From Chlorophyllum brunneum (lineage: Eukaryota > Basidiomycota > Agaricomycetes > Agaricales > Agaricaceae), in assembly GCA_963576785.1 (NCBI GenBank), contig OY756141.1, positions 1,612,001 through 1,676,000 on the forward strand: 64,000 nt of DNA, in the 5' to 3' direction. A program made the translations under genes and the position numbers. Positions 11,278 to 22,501 of this stretch are shown piece after piece (positions within the stretch are counted from its first letter, which is position 1; each line of letters begins with the position of its first letter). The notes beneath the pieces were generated by a model. It ran no database searches, was not told where the DNA came from, and worked only from the letters and a program-made list of their open reading frames with translations.

Positions 11278-14200
11278 ATGGCCTTTCCAGGCTATCCCAG
11301 GCCAACAGACCCGCGAAACATCCCTTATCCCTCCCAGCACCAGGGCTCTTTTCAGCAAGGTCCTCCTTTTCCGTCCTCTAACCGGGACTACGACGACACC
11401 TCAGAGTTAGGTGACCATTACAACACCATGAACTCGAGTACCGCTCGTTTGGCAGGCAGCCCAGGTTATTATGACCAAAGCAACGGTGTGTACAACCCTT
11501 AGCTGAACTGCAGCCCACTAATTGGTGAATTAGCTTCTGCTGAGTCTGGCGAATATGGCCGCTACAACCCCTCTGTCGACTCGCATGCTAGTTTTCCCAG
11601 CGTTTCTCCCTTTGCCGACCCCGGTATTGGATCCTCCGACCACTATCCCGCATGGTCCGCAGACCGTCAGATACCGATGTCCACAGAAGAGATTGAGGAT
11701 ATTTTTCTTGACCTTACTCAAAAGTTCGGATTTCAGCGGGATTCCATGCGCAATATGGTAAGTGGAGCTGTTACTACGTGAACGTCATCCATTCACCTGT
11801 CTATTTACAGTTTGATTTTTTAATGCATCTCCTCGATTCTCGCGCATCGCGCATGTCGCCGAACCAAGCATTGCTGACGATTCATGCCGACTACATTGGT
11901 GGTCAGCATGCTAATTACCGTAAATGGTATTTTGCGGCTCAACTCAACTTGGATGATGCTGTCGGTCAAACACAGAATCCTGGTCTTCAACGCCTCAAGA
12001 GCATGAAAGGAGTCAAGTCCACCGGTTCAAAGTCACTTGACAGTGCCCTTAACCGTTGGCGTAACGCCATGAACAACATGAGCCAGTATGATCGTCTTCG
12101 ACAAATTGCACTTTATCTTCTGTGTTGGGGAGAAGCAGGAAACGTTCGCTTTGTCCCCGAGTGCCTGTGTTTCATTTTCAAGTGTGCCGACGACTACTAT
12201 CGCAGTCCCGAATGTCAGAATCGCGTCGATCCCGTTCCTGAGGGCCTGTACCTGCATTCAATTATCAAGCCCTTGTATCGGTTCATGCGAGATCAAGGAT
12301 ACGAAGTAGTAGATGGCAAATTTGTGAGGAAGGAGAAGGATCATGACCAAATCATTGGCTATGATGACATTAATCAACTTTTCTGGTATCCAGAGGGCCT
12401 AGCCAAGATCGTCATACAAGGCGGGGTACGTTATCCACATATCTTTATCTGAATAATGATCTCACCTCTACCTACAGCAACGTTTGATTGATATCCCTCC
12501 TGCTCAGCGCTTTATGAAGCTAGGTAAAGTCGAGTGGCAGCGCACATTCTTCAAAACCTACTTCGAGAAACGTTCGACCGCTCACCTCCTCGTCAACTTC
12601 AATCGTATCTGGATAATTCACATCGCTCTCTTCTATTTCTATACCGCCTTCAACTCCCCAAAAGTGTATGCTCCTCGTAATAAGCCCGCGCCTTCGGCAC
12701 CTATGACTTGGTCCGCGGTAGCACTTGGTGGTGCAGTTGCCACCACCATCATGATCCTCGCTACACTTGCAGAATTTTCTTATATTCCCACCACTTGGAA
12801 CAACGCTTCTCACCTCACGACACGACTTATCTTCTTACTCGTCATCCTTGCACTCACTGCTGGTCCCACGTTCTACGTTGCGCTCGTAGACAATCGTCCC
12901 ACAAGTGCCAACTCCCAAATTCCTCTTATCATCGGTATCGTTCAGTTCTTCGTCTCCGCTGTCGTTACATTGGCCTTCGCCATCATACCTTCTGGAAGGA
13001 TGTTCGGTGATCGTGTGGCCGGAAAATCTAGGAAATATATGGCGTCTCAAACCTTCACCGCTTCTTATCCCTCGCTGCCGCGAAGCGCCCGCACTGCTTC
13101 GATCGTAATGTGGTTGCTGATCTTCGGATGCAAGTTCACGGAGTCGTATTTCTTCTTGACGTCATCATTCAGCAGTCCTATCGCTGTTATGGCTCGGATG
13201 AAGGTCCAGGGATGTAATGATCGGATTTTTGGGAATCACCTGTGCACCAATCAAGTCCCTTTCGCCCTGGCCATCATGTACGTCATGGATCTGATTCTCT
13301 TCTTCCTTGACACGTATTTGTGGTACATCATTTGGGTCGTGATCTTCAGTATCGGTCGTTCCTTCTCCCTTGGTCTCTCGATCTGGACACCGTGGAAGGA
13401 TATCTACACCCGGTTACCCAAGAGGATTTATGCTAAGCTCCTGGCCACTGCCGAGATGGAAATCAAGTATAAGCCCAAGGTTGGTCAATACCTCTCTAAG
13501 AAGCTTTTATAACATATCTAACAGAAACTTTGTTAGGTTTTGGTCTCACAAATTTGGAATGCTATTATCATTTCTATGTACCGTGAACACCTCCTCTCCA
13601 TCGACCACGTTCAGCGTTTGTTATACCACCAGGTTGATGGTCCAGAGGGCAGAAGAACCCTCCGTGCTCCTCCTTTCTTCACGAATCAGGACGGTTCCAA
13701 CGGCACCTTCTTCCCTGCAGGTGGCGAAGCTGAACGTCGTATCTCATTCTTTGCTTCGTCTCTTACAACCGCATTACCCGAACCCCTCCCTGTTGATGCC
13801 ATGCCGACCTTTACTGTTCTCGTTCCCCATTATTCAGAGAAGATTCTCTTGAGTTTGAGAGAAATTATTCGCGAGGAGGACCAGAACACTCGCGTTACCT
13901 TGCTCGAGTACCTCAAACAGCTGCATCCCGTCGAGTGGGATAACTTTGTGAAGGATACCAAGATTCTTGCCGAGGAGTCCGAGCCCATAGACGGGACTGC
14001 CAGCCAACACAATGAGAAGCTGAGCAAGGCCGACGATCTTCCATTCTACTGCATTGGCTTCAAGACCTCGTCGCCTGAGTACACCCTCCGTACGCGTATC
14101 TGGGCGTCACTCCGAGCACAGACTCTCTACCGTACCGTCTCTGGAATGATGAACTACTCCAAGGCTATCAAGCTGCTTTATCGCGTCGAGAACCCCGATA

Positions 14201-17066
14201 TTGTCCACAACTTTGGTGGGAACACGGAGCGATTGGAGAAGGAATTGGAAAGGATGGCACGTCGTAAATTCAAGTTCACCATTTCCATGCAGCGCTTCTC
14301 CAAGTTCAACAAAGAAGAACAAGAAAATGCCGAGTTCCTGTTACGCGCATACCCAGATTTGCAGATTGCTTACCTTGATGAGGAGCCTGGGCCAAAGGGA
14401 GGTGAAGCGAAGTTGTTCTCCGCACTCATTGACGGACATTCCGAGATTGACGAAAAAACCGGCAAGCGCAAACCTAAATTTAGGGTCGAGCTTCCTGGTA
14501 ATCCCATTCTCGGAGACGGCAAATCGGATAACCAGAATCACGCCATTATCTTCTACCGTGGTGAATACTTGCAACTCATTGACGCCAACCAGGACAATTA
14601 TTTGGAAGAATGTCTGAAAATTCGCAATATTTTGGGTGAATTTGAGGAATACTCGGTATCCGGCCAGAGTCCCTACGCCCAATGGGGCCATAAGGAGTTC
14701 AATCGCTCGCCTGTAGCCATCGTCGGTACTCGCGAGTACATATTTTCCGAGAACATTGGCGTCCTTGGTGATATCGCTGCAGGAAAGGAACAGACATTTG
14801 GTACCATGACGGCCCGTGCTCTGGCATGGATTGGTGGCAAGCTGCATTATGGACATCCAGATTTCTTGAACGCCGCATTCATGACCACACGTGGTGGTGT
14901 CTCCAAAGCACAGAAGGGTCTTCACCTAAATGAAGATATATTCGCTGGGATGAATGCATTCGGTCGCGGCGGAAGGATCAAACATTCGGAGTATTACCAG
15001 TGTGGAAAAGGTCGTGATCTTGGTTTTGGTACCATTCTCAACTTCCAGACCAAGATCGGTACCGGTATGGGTGAACAAATGCTTAGCCGGGAGTATTACT
15101 ACTTGGGAACGCAGCTGCCAATCGATCGATTCCTCACTTTCTACTATGGACATCCTGGCTTCCATATCAACAACATCTTGGTTATCTATTCTATTCAAGT
15201 GTTCATGATTACCTGTGAGATCGTTCACTTCTTTTGCAATTGATGATTCCTGACATATCTGACAGTGCTCTATATTGGTACCTTGAACAAGCAGCTAGCT
15301 ATTTGCCGAGTGGATGGTCAAGGGAACGTAATTGGTGGACAACCTGGTTGTTACAACTTGATTCCCGTCTTTGATTGGATCAAACGCTGTATCACGTCGA
15401 TTTTCTTGGTCTTCTTCATTGCCTTCTTGCCCTTGTTCCTACAAGGCAAGTACATCATGCTCATTGGTGCTTCTTCCACTAATGCTATCTATAGAATTGG
15501 TGGAACGGGGAACAGGCAAGGCTATTCTCCGTCTTGGAAAGCATTTCCTTTCGTTGTCGCCAATCTTCGAAGTGTTCTCCACCCAGATCTATTCGAACTC
15601 TATTCTCAGCAACTTGACATTCGGTGGGGCCCGATACATCGCGACGGGACGTGGTTTTGCGACTAGTCGCATTTCCTTCAGTATCCTGTATTCCCGTTTC
15701 GCTGGGCCAAGTATTTACATGGGCATGAGGAATCTTCTGCTCTTGCTTTATGCCACCATGTCAATCTGGATACCACACCTCATCTACTTCTGGCTTTCCG
15801 TCCTCTCCCTCTGCATTGCACCATTCTTATTCAACCCTCACCAGTTCTCTTTCGCCGACTTTATCATTGACTACCGGGAATTCCTCCGCTGGATGTCTCG
15901 TGGGAACTCACGAACGAAGACTAGCAGTTGGTATGGCTACTGTAGGCTTTCAAGAACGATGATTACTGGCTACAAGAAAAAGAAACTCGGCCACCCTTCA
16001 GAGAAGTTGTCTGGTGATGTTCCCCGTGCCAGCTGGCGTTCTGTCATCTTCTCTGAAGTCATTTGGCCAATATGCATTGCCACCATCATTGTCATGGCAT
16101 ACATGTTCGTCAAGTCCTTCCCCGATGAGAATGGTCAAACCGGCCCTAGCCCCCTCATTCGCATTGCCATCATTGCCATCGGACCCGTCGTCTGGAATGC
16201 CGCCGTCCTTCTTGGCCTTTTTTTTATCTCGCTATTCTTGGGGCCTATGATGGAGTCCTGGACGAAATTCGCCTCTGTAATGGCAACTCTCGCCCATGTC
16301 TTGGGACTGGTTGGCTTGGTCGCTTTCTTTGAGTTCTTCGTATGTTTCACCTTCACAATGTTCTCGATGACCGCTAACGACATGTTCCATAGTGGTTCCT
16401 GGAACTATGGGATGCTTCGCACGCTGTGCTTGGCGTGATCGCGATCATCGCCGTTCAACGTGCCATTCAGAAATTCCTTATTGCTGTCTTCCTTACCCGC
16501 GAATTCAAGCATGACGAAACCAATCGTGCTTGGTGGACTGGTAAATGGTATGGTCGTGGCTTGGGTACCTCGGCTATGTCGCAGCCTGCCCGAGAGTTCA
16601 TTGTCAAGATCGTGGAAATGTCCTTGTGGACATCGGACTTCCTCTTGGCACACATCCTCTTGATCATATTGACGCCACCCGTTCTGATCCCCTTTGTGAA
16701 CAGTCTGCATTCTACAATGCTTTGTAAGTTCCTTGTCTTAGTCTGGATGTTGCTCACACAATTCCTAGTCTGGCTTCGCCCATCTAAGCAGATTCGCCCT
16801 CCCCTTTTCTCGATCAAGCAAAAGCGACAGCGAAGATGGATTGTAAGCACTCGAATCATACCAAGGCTTGCAGCTACTGATAAAGCTCTAGGTCATTAAA
16901 TATACCGTCGTTTACGCTCTTATGGTATCCATACTAGCAGCTCTGATCATCCTGCGTAAGTTCTCCCTCGGTCACTAAATAATCTCATACCTCAAGTATT
17001 CCCCATCTAGCTGCCCTCTTCCGAGATCATATTGATTTTGACTGCGCAATCTGCAGAAATATCTAA
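11278..17066 (+). CDS. FKS1: 1,3-beta-glucan synthase catalytic subunit (GT48)
   Basis: Makes the main cell-wall polymer from UDP-glucose at the plasma membrane and is regulated by Rho1. Eleven exons give 1758 aa, the usual length: 11278-11485, 11534-11757, 11811-12425, 12478-13479, 13537-15214, 15266-15445, 15495-16339, 16393-16723, 16769-16842, 16892-16955 and 17011-17066. After a disordered N-terminus come the FKS1 domain ([15 protein letters not shown]), a first membrane cluster, the large cytosolic GT48 domain ([42 protein letters not shown] core, [31 protein letters not shown]) and the C-terminal membrane cluster. Intron 6 (15446-15494) is GC-AG. No frame defect is seen. Mutations in this family cause echinocandin resistance, but no such inference is made here. 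Confidence 0.97.
15446..15494 (+). other. GC-AG intron in FKS
   Basis: The exon ends CTACAAG, the intron starts GCAAGT and ends CTATAG. Splicing joins FLQ to ELVERG, a block strongly conserved in glucan synthases. No GT donor in the vicinity restores that sequence. Confidence 0.85.
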
Positions 17067-17655
17067 TCATCTAGTGGTTCAGACTCCCGATATCTTCAAT
17101 TTTTCCGATACCTGTGTTGGGCATGACACGCGTGGCTGTACATATCCCTCGACCTTATTTTTATTGCCTGTATTATCATAATCAGATAGACAATGATATT
17201 TTCACTGGATAGGGTAATCAAGGAACCTTTTAGTTGCAATGAACACTACCTTTTCTATTACTAGTGCGTTGCGTAGTTGCCTCCGAGTATCAGGTGCGGT
17301 TTTGCGAAATTGAACGAGTGAAATAGACTTACGACTCGGTCTGGTACTCCTACCTCGACCTTGTGCTCAATATTCAGCATTTATCCAACTTCTACTTGTA
17401 GGATGCCAGTAAAAGGCCCTTGCGGGCTGATTGAAAGACGCCGACGGGAATGCACGCCTAAGCACAACGGCTCAGTCTGGCAAACCCAAAGTTTCAAGGA
17501 GGTGGCGATGAGTGAGGCGTTTTAGTGAGCGCCAATCCAGTGGCTCAGGCTCATAAACATGTCATGAACATTTGAACCCTAACTTTTACATTTAACTTCC
17601 GAGTAGCTTCCTGGTCCTGCCTTCAGCCCGAGCCCCGGCTTCCATCACACTGGAC
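17067..17655. other. Intergenic, FKS 3' side and promoter of first tandem membrane-protein gene
   Basis: 589 bases with no reading frame I can support. It must hold the FKS terminator and the promoter of the gene at 17656. Confidence 0.5.
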
Positions 17656-18558
17656 ATGTCTCGAAGGGAACGCACCCGACTTTCGGCGTCAGCTTTGGCT
17701 GTAGTTGGTATTGCATTTCTCGGTTGGGCAACGCCCCAATGTCAGCTCAACAACCTCGTTGAAAATCCTGGGAAGGACTGCGTCGAATGGGAGAATTTCA
17801 GGGATACCAAGTGTCGGAAGTGGGTAACCTTGAACGTCACAGTATGATCATGCTGCCCTAAGGAGACAGTTGGACTGACTTTACCGTTGCATAAGTGCGG
17901 TTTAATCATGGGGTGAGCGGTCTTGAACCTTGACAGAGCAAGTGACGAACAGAGCTCCTGCTTATAGTGCTGTGACTACTGTCATATCTTCAAATTATCC
18001 CCTCAGTCAAGCTGCCTTCGTGTTAGGGGCTTTCTCGCTGCTGAGTGGCCTCATTGCGACTAGCTTGGGTACGGCGCTGATCTACACCCTTGGGGACCTC
18101 AAGGGCCCACAATACCAGGTCCGTACTTTCTACGCTGCTTCTATACTGCTCCTATCACAAGTGTCATTGGTACAACCCCTCTGACGTCGTTTACTGTCTC
18201 TGAAGAGACTGATGTCTAGACACCCGACTCTGTTCGCATTCGCGCTGGTGTTACCACAAGTGGGCATTCTCTCCAAAGAAAAGTATTCGCAACTTTATTA
18301 GTGTTCTTTGCAGACATGGGCTCTGATATGTTTTATGACCTTTTATGTCGCGCAAGCGACAATCCTATGGGACGCCACTGGAAAATTGTGGATTGCCAAG
18401 GTCGAGTTTTCATCACACAAGTAGCCCATAGTTGCACAGACTGATCATGACATCACTAGGCAACAGTCGGTGCCAGCGTACTGGTTGTGACCATACATCT
18501 CCCGGGATTCATCTACGCTTTCCGGGCCCCTGATAGTCTAACACAAGGCAAATTCTGA
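17656..18558 (+). CDS. Small multi-TM protein, tandem paralogue A
   Basis: 197 aa in six exons: 17656-17841, 17896-17912, 17968-18118, 18206-18259, 18314-18400 and 18460-18558. I do not recognise a named family. The N-terminus has a hydrophobic stretch (ALAVVGIAFLGWA) and a conserved block VEWENFRDTKCRKWVTLNV, followed by CGLIMGAVTTV and at least three membrane segments: FVLGAFSLLSGLIATSLGTA, ALICFMTFYVAQATILW and ASVLVVTIHLPGFIYAF. Exon 2 is only 17 nt, coding CGLIMG. The gene at 20148 has the same exon structure and aligns along its length, so the pair is a tandem duplication. Membrane location is predicted; function is unknown. Confidence 0.8.
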
Positions 18559-18857
18559 TCGTTTCAGATCAGGGCGCATTCAGCACCGCCGAAGCCTTCA
18601 GGCATTGTTGTTCACTTCACTCCTTTAGTATTTAATAGACGAAGTATATCTCAGCGTCAGCAGGGAACTGGTTGACGGCTATCGTGTATTTACCTAATAG
18701 GTGAAGTTTAGACTACACTGACTCGTTCAGATAATGGAATAAGCCTCAGTTACGAAGTTCCAGTGAATGTAACGCAAGGTACCATATACACTGTATCATT
18801 GTACCGCATTGTACCCTAAAATGGGCGATGCTAATTGCTGTCCACCACAGCCTTGGT

Positions 18858-19876
18858 TCATTGGGCTACCATGACGTTGTCCCTGTAACTTGCTTCAGCT
18901 TCTGGTCCGTCACTGAGTACTATTACGTCCGAAACTGGTGACCAGGTTCCACTTGGTCGACTTCGTGAGGCGGGTGCTGTCTGTCGTATTTCTTGGGCAG
19001 CGCGGTCCTGAGCATTTAACCAATGTTCACCTTTCATCGACCCCCCAAGGTAGAAGCAAACACAAGCGTTAAATGTAAGCACTCCTCCCAGAATCACAGC
19101 GCATATTTTTCCAACGCTGTTACGATCTTGGTTAACTGAGTCCAACCATACCCAGGAACCAACAGCCACGAAGAAAGCGAGCGCCGATGCGCCACCAAAG
19201 AGGGATGGTGTCCCACACATGTAGTAGAACAAACCCGTACGTTTCGTCAGCAGCTAGATCACCAAGTCCTGATTGTCAATGTTGTACTTCATTCACCCCG
19301 AAAAGGCAGAAAAGACGCACCTCAAGTCTGCTTGGATGCATACCTATCAGTGCCCATAGACAAAGAATGTCGAATATAAGAGAAACAAGAGCCGAAAGGA
19401 TGGAGGCGGCCACTGAGACGTAGGTCATCCGGCGCAAGTCGCCATTCGAAGATATCAGTAGATTGGCATTCGAACTAGGCCATCACCAGGTCAGGCCGAG
19501 CTCTATTTGCGGACAGTACGAATGTCACCCACGCGAGAAGTAAGCCAGACTATAGAGTGTTTTTTTAAAGGCCCACAAAGTTCGCAAATCCAGCGCGACT
19601 CACCACAACACCGATGTTCTCCACTTTGCGAAGAAGCGTGTTATGAAGCTTCTCCCAATCTCTGTTATTTTCGAAACTAGATGATTGCCATCTTCAACAA
19701 CCGATCAGAAGACAAAGAAGACGAGTGGTGTACCTGCGTTGGGCATCCTCAGAGGCGTAACCAATCAACAGGAGCCGTACGATCCTCATTGTACGGTGGA
19801 GTACCCTTGCGAAAATGTTGGGGGACGCATTGGGGGGTGAATGCTTTTCGTGAAGGGTGTTAGGTTTCGTATCCAT
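18858..19876 (-). pseudogene. Multi-TM protein gene, probably disrupted by a frameshift
   Basis: Starts at 19876 (MDTKPNTLHEKHSPP) and ends at 18858. Exons read SFENNRDWEKLHNTLLRK, SGLLLAWVTFVLSANRAR, NLLISSNGDLRRMTYVSVAA with a TM segment, then LLTKRTGLFYYMCGTPSLFG with two more TM segments and a polar tail. The topology (a short W/charged N-terminal block and about four TM segments) resembles its flanking genes, so distant relatedness is possible. Near 19465-19480 the frame breaks: after RARPDL comes VMA-stop, and the next coding block is in the +1 frame. The only splice pair there would give a 12-nt intron in the wrong frame. I infer a frameshift or a sequencing error. Confidence 0.55.
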
Positions 19877-20147
19877 AGAGGTTTCTTGAATATGGGTCAA
19901 GTATATGAATGAAACCCGATGTGCGTGGGCCGCTGTGCCTCTCAATCTCCCCCCCGATTAAGTTCGTTGTGTGATGACGCCCATGTAACGTTGTCGCAGT
20001 GCATATGTGTCAGCCTTGTGTCGCACTGACCCTGACTTTACCCCGCATGTCGCGCCTTCAGCGTCAAGTATCGTCCCTACGTCCCGTTTTTATTAGCCAG
20101 ACAAGCATCTTCAAGACTACCAGTCCCGTAGCTTTCTAGTCCGCGAC

Positions 20148-21079
20148 ATGTTCTCGAGGACGCACCGCAAATCACTGTCCAAGTCTCTCTCTGTTGGTGT
20201 TTCGACTATTATTCATTGGACAACCCCCAGGCAACGACTCACGGATCTTGTCAATTCTCCTGGAGAAAACTTTGCCGAATGGGAACATTTTAGGGATAAT
20301 ATGTGTCGCAAGTGGGTGAATTTGAACGTCATGGTGCGTCGTCGGCGAGCTATCTCTGCACCTCCACGCCTAATCAAATACTTCAGTGCGGTTTGGTTAT
20401 GGGGTAGGGTCGCCTTCGATTAGGCTGATCTTTGCTTTCAACGTGTTTTTTACAGCGCAGTCTCGACAGTCGTCTTCTCGGATTATCCCCTTAGTTCTGC
20501 AGTGTTTGCCTTGGGCGTAGTATCTCTACTGAGTAGCCTAATCGCTACTGGCTTCGGGGTCGGGCTGATATATGTCCTGGGTGACTTGGGGGGCTCTCGA
20601 TACCAGGTATGTTGCTAGTGATACTGTTACTATTGATACTCATTATAATGAAGAATCTGATGGAACACCATCCGAATCTTTTTATGTTTGCGTTAACCAT
20701 ACCACAGGTACATTTCACCTATTTCTAGGTAATTCCTTGCTCAAACGTGGCCAGTCCTGGACATTCATCTCGTTTGTATCCTTCTTTCTTGCTTGTGCTG
20801 TTCTGTTATGGGAAGCAACGAACAAAGGATGGCTTCTCAAGGTCAGTACTAAGATATGTGGGACCTTCGATTCTAACGGAAATCTAGGCAGGTGTCTGTG
20901 CATGCAGCTTCTTGGTCGCCGTTCATCTGGTTGGTTTCCTTTATGTTTTCCGCCCCGACGATCTTGAGCTGCATAACCTAAAACCTCTTGATCCGACAAA
21001 ACCTCGTAGGACTGTACGGCGTGAGACGGTCTTTGGGGTTGAAGTGGCGCACGGAACACAGCAATCCCTGACTCGATGA
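20148..21079 (+). CDS. Small multi-TM protein, tandem paralogue B
   Basis: 228 aa in six exons: 20148-20333, 20387-20403, 20456-20606, 20654-20707, 20755-20841 and 20888-21079. The first five exons have exactly the same lengths as paralogue A (186, 17, 151, 54, 87 nt). The block AEWEHFRDNMCRKWVNLNV matches A, then come CGLVMGAVSTV and TM segments FALGVVSLLSSLIATGFGVG, FISFVSFFLACAVLLW and CSFLVAVHLVGFLYVF. The last exon is longer and adds a basic cytosolic-type tail (RPDDLELHNLKPLDPTKPRR). The function is unknown. Intact frames in both copies suggest that both are expressed proteins. Confidence 0.8.
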
Positions 21080-21300
21080 TGGGCGAACTGTCGGTTTGGA
21101 ATAAGACCTCCCAATCTTGTACAGGCTAACGATGTAGCTACACAAAACCGTTTCACGGTCTGGGCCGGAGCCGGCCTAAGCCGCCAGCATCCAACACAAT
21201 TTAGTTGGGACCCTCCATTTTGTCTATAGCCACCTGTATTTCTCCCATTCATGATTCAGTAATTCACTTACTTTCCTGACTTCTACTCAAAGTAATTGAG

Positions 21301-22398
21301 ATGCATGGTTGGATGAAATATGAATGTCGGAAGAGGTGTGCGGCCATATTTCCGGTGCTGGCGTCAAAGGTTGAAACCGTACTACAAGAGGCGCCGGTTG
21401 ACGCCTTGACCACAACCATGACATGGGTCCAAAAAGCTCTGAAGGTTGCCATTGTTAGCCGACCACCCTCTTGGACCTTTGGGCCGATATTGTTCGGAAT
21501 TGGTGTCGTCCACTCCCGCCAAATACCCAAGTCTCTGCTAGTGTTGATGCTCGCCGCATTGCAAGTCTTCTCGCTGTCCATTCCATTATGTATCAGTGCG
21601 TTCTCTCTCTTTCACACCTGCTCGCCATTTCTAACCGAGCTCAGTCGTCTTTGGGGTAAACGACATACATGATTTCGAGACCGACAACCGCAACCCACGG
21701 AAACTTGCTAATGGGCTTCAAGGCGGCGTTCTCCAGCCAGAATACCATGCACTTGTCCGCACCTCGGCCTACATATCAACACTGTTCGTAATTGGGATAT
21801 CGTTGCTCATCCGACAGCATAGCAATACTCTTGCCACATTTTGTCTCGTTTTCTTTGCTTGGCAGTATTCTTCTCCTCCACTTCGGTTGAAAGAAATCCC
21901 AGTATTTGACTCTCTCTCGAATGGGTTGATAGTTTTTCTTGGTTGGTTCTGTGGGTTCAGCTTCTCTGGACTTGGTTTGGCGGATGTGCCGTCAAAAGGG
22001 CTTATGCTGAGCTTATGCACATCCGGCATTCATGCTCTAGGAGCTGTGATAGACGTTGATGCTGATGTCGCGGCTGGACAGAGGACGATTGCCACTGCGT
22101 TGGGTCAGCGTCCAACTGCAATGTTCAGCGCCCTTTGCTAGTGAGTATTCTTTATCCATGTGGATATCATATTCGAAGGCTCATTTATCACAGCCTTCTT
22201 GCTGCAACGACAGAAGAGCCTAATTCGATTTTTGGTGTATATCTCTGGACAGGAACGGTCGTTATGCTGGTGCCGTGCCTGAAAGTCAGTCTGGCTCAGC
22301 GTGCATTTGAGATTATAGTCTACATGTCTATTGTATGTTCAGTCATATGGCTTTCGGTGCGCGTTGGTAGCATGCTGAAGATGGCGAAGAGGGAGTAA
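21301..22398 (+). CDS. UbiA-family membrane prenyltransferase
   Basis: 329 aa in three exons: 21301-21589, 21645-22140 and 22194-22398. It has the two Asp-rich prenyl-diphosphate/Mg binding motifs: NDIHDFETD (NDxxDxxxD) and DVDADVAAGQRT, plus eight or so hydrophobic helices. The N-terminal SRPPSWTFGPILFG block is usual for UbiA enzymes, which move a prenyl chain onto an aromatic or polyol acceptor. It lacks a clear mitochondrial presequence, so it is less likely to be Coq2; an acceptor other than 4-hydroxybenzoate is likely, but I cannot name it. No P450, terpene synthase or PKS lies nearby. It ends 103 bases before the FHIP-like gene. Confidence 0.82.
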
Positions 22399-22501
22399 TG
22401 TAGGGTAGACACGTGTTGCAGACGCCGAATGTGAACCTACCGAATGCTTATTTACTCTTCCCGATAACCACCTCATTTTCTCTCTCCTTTCCTGGTCCCT
22501 T

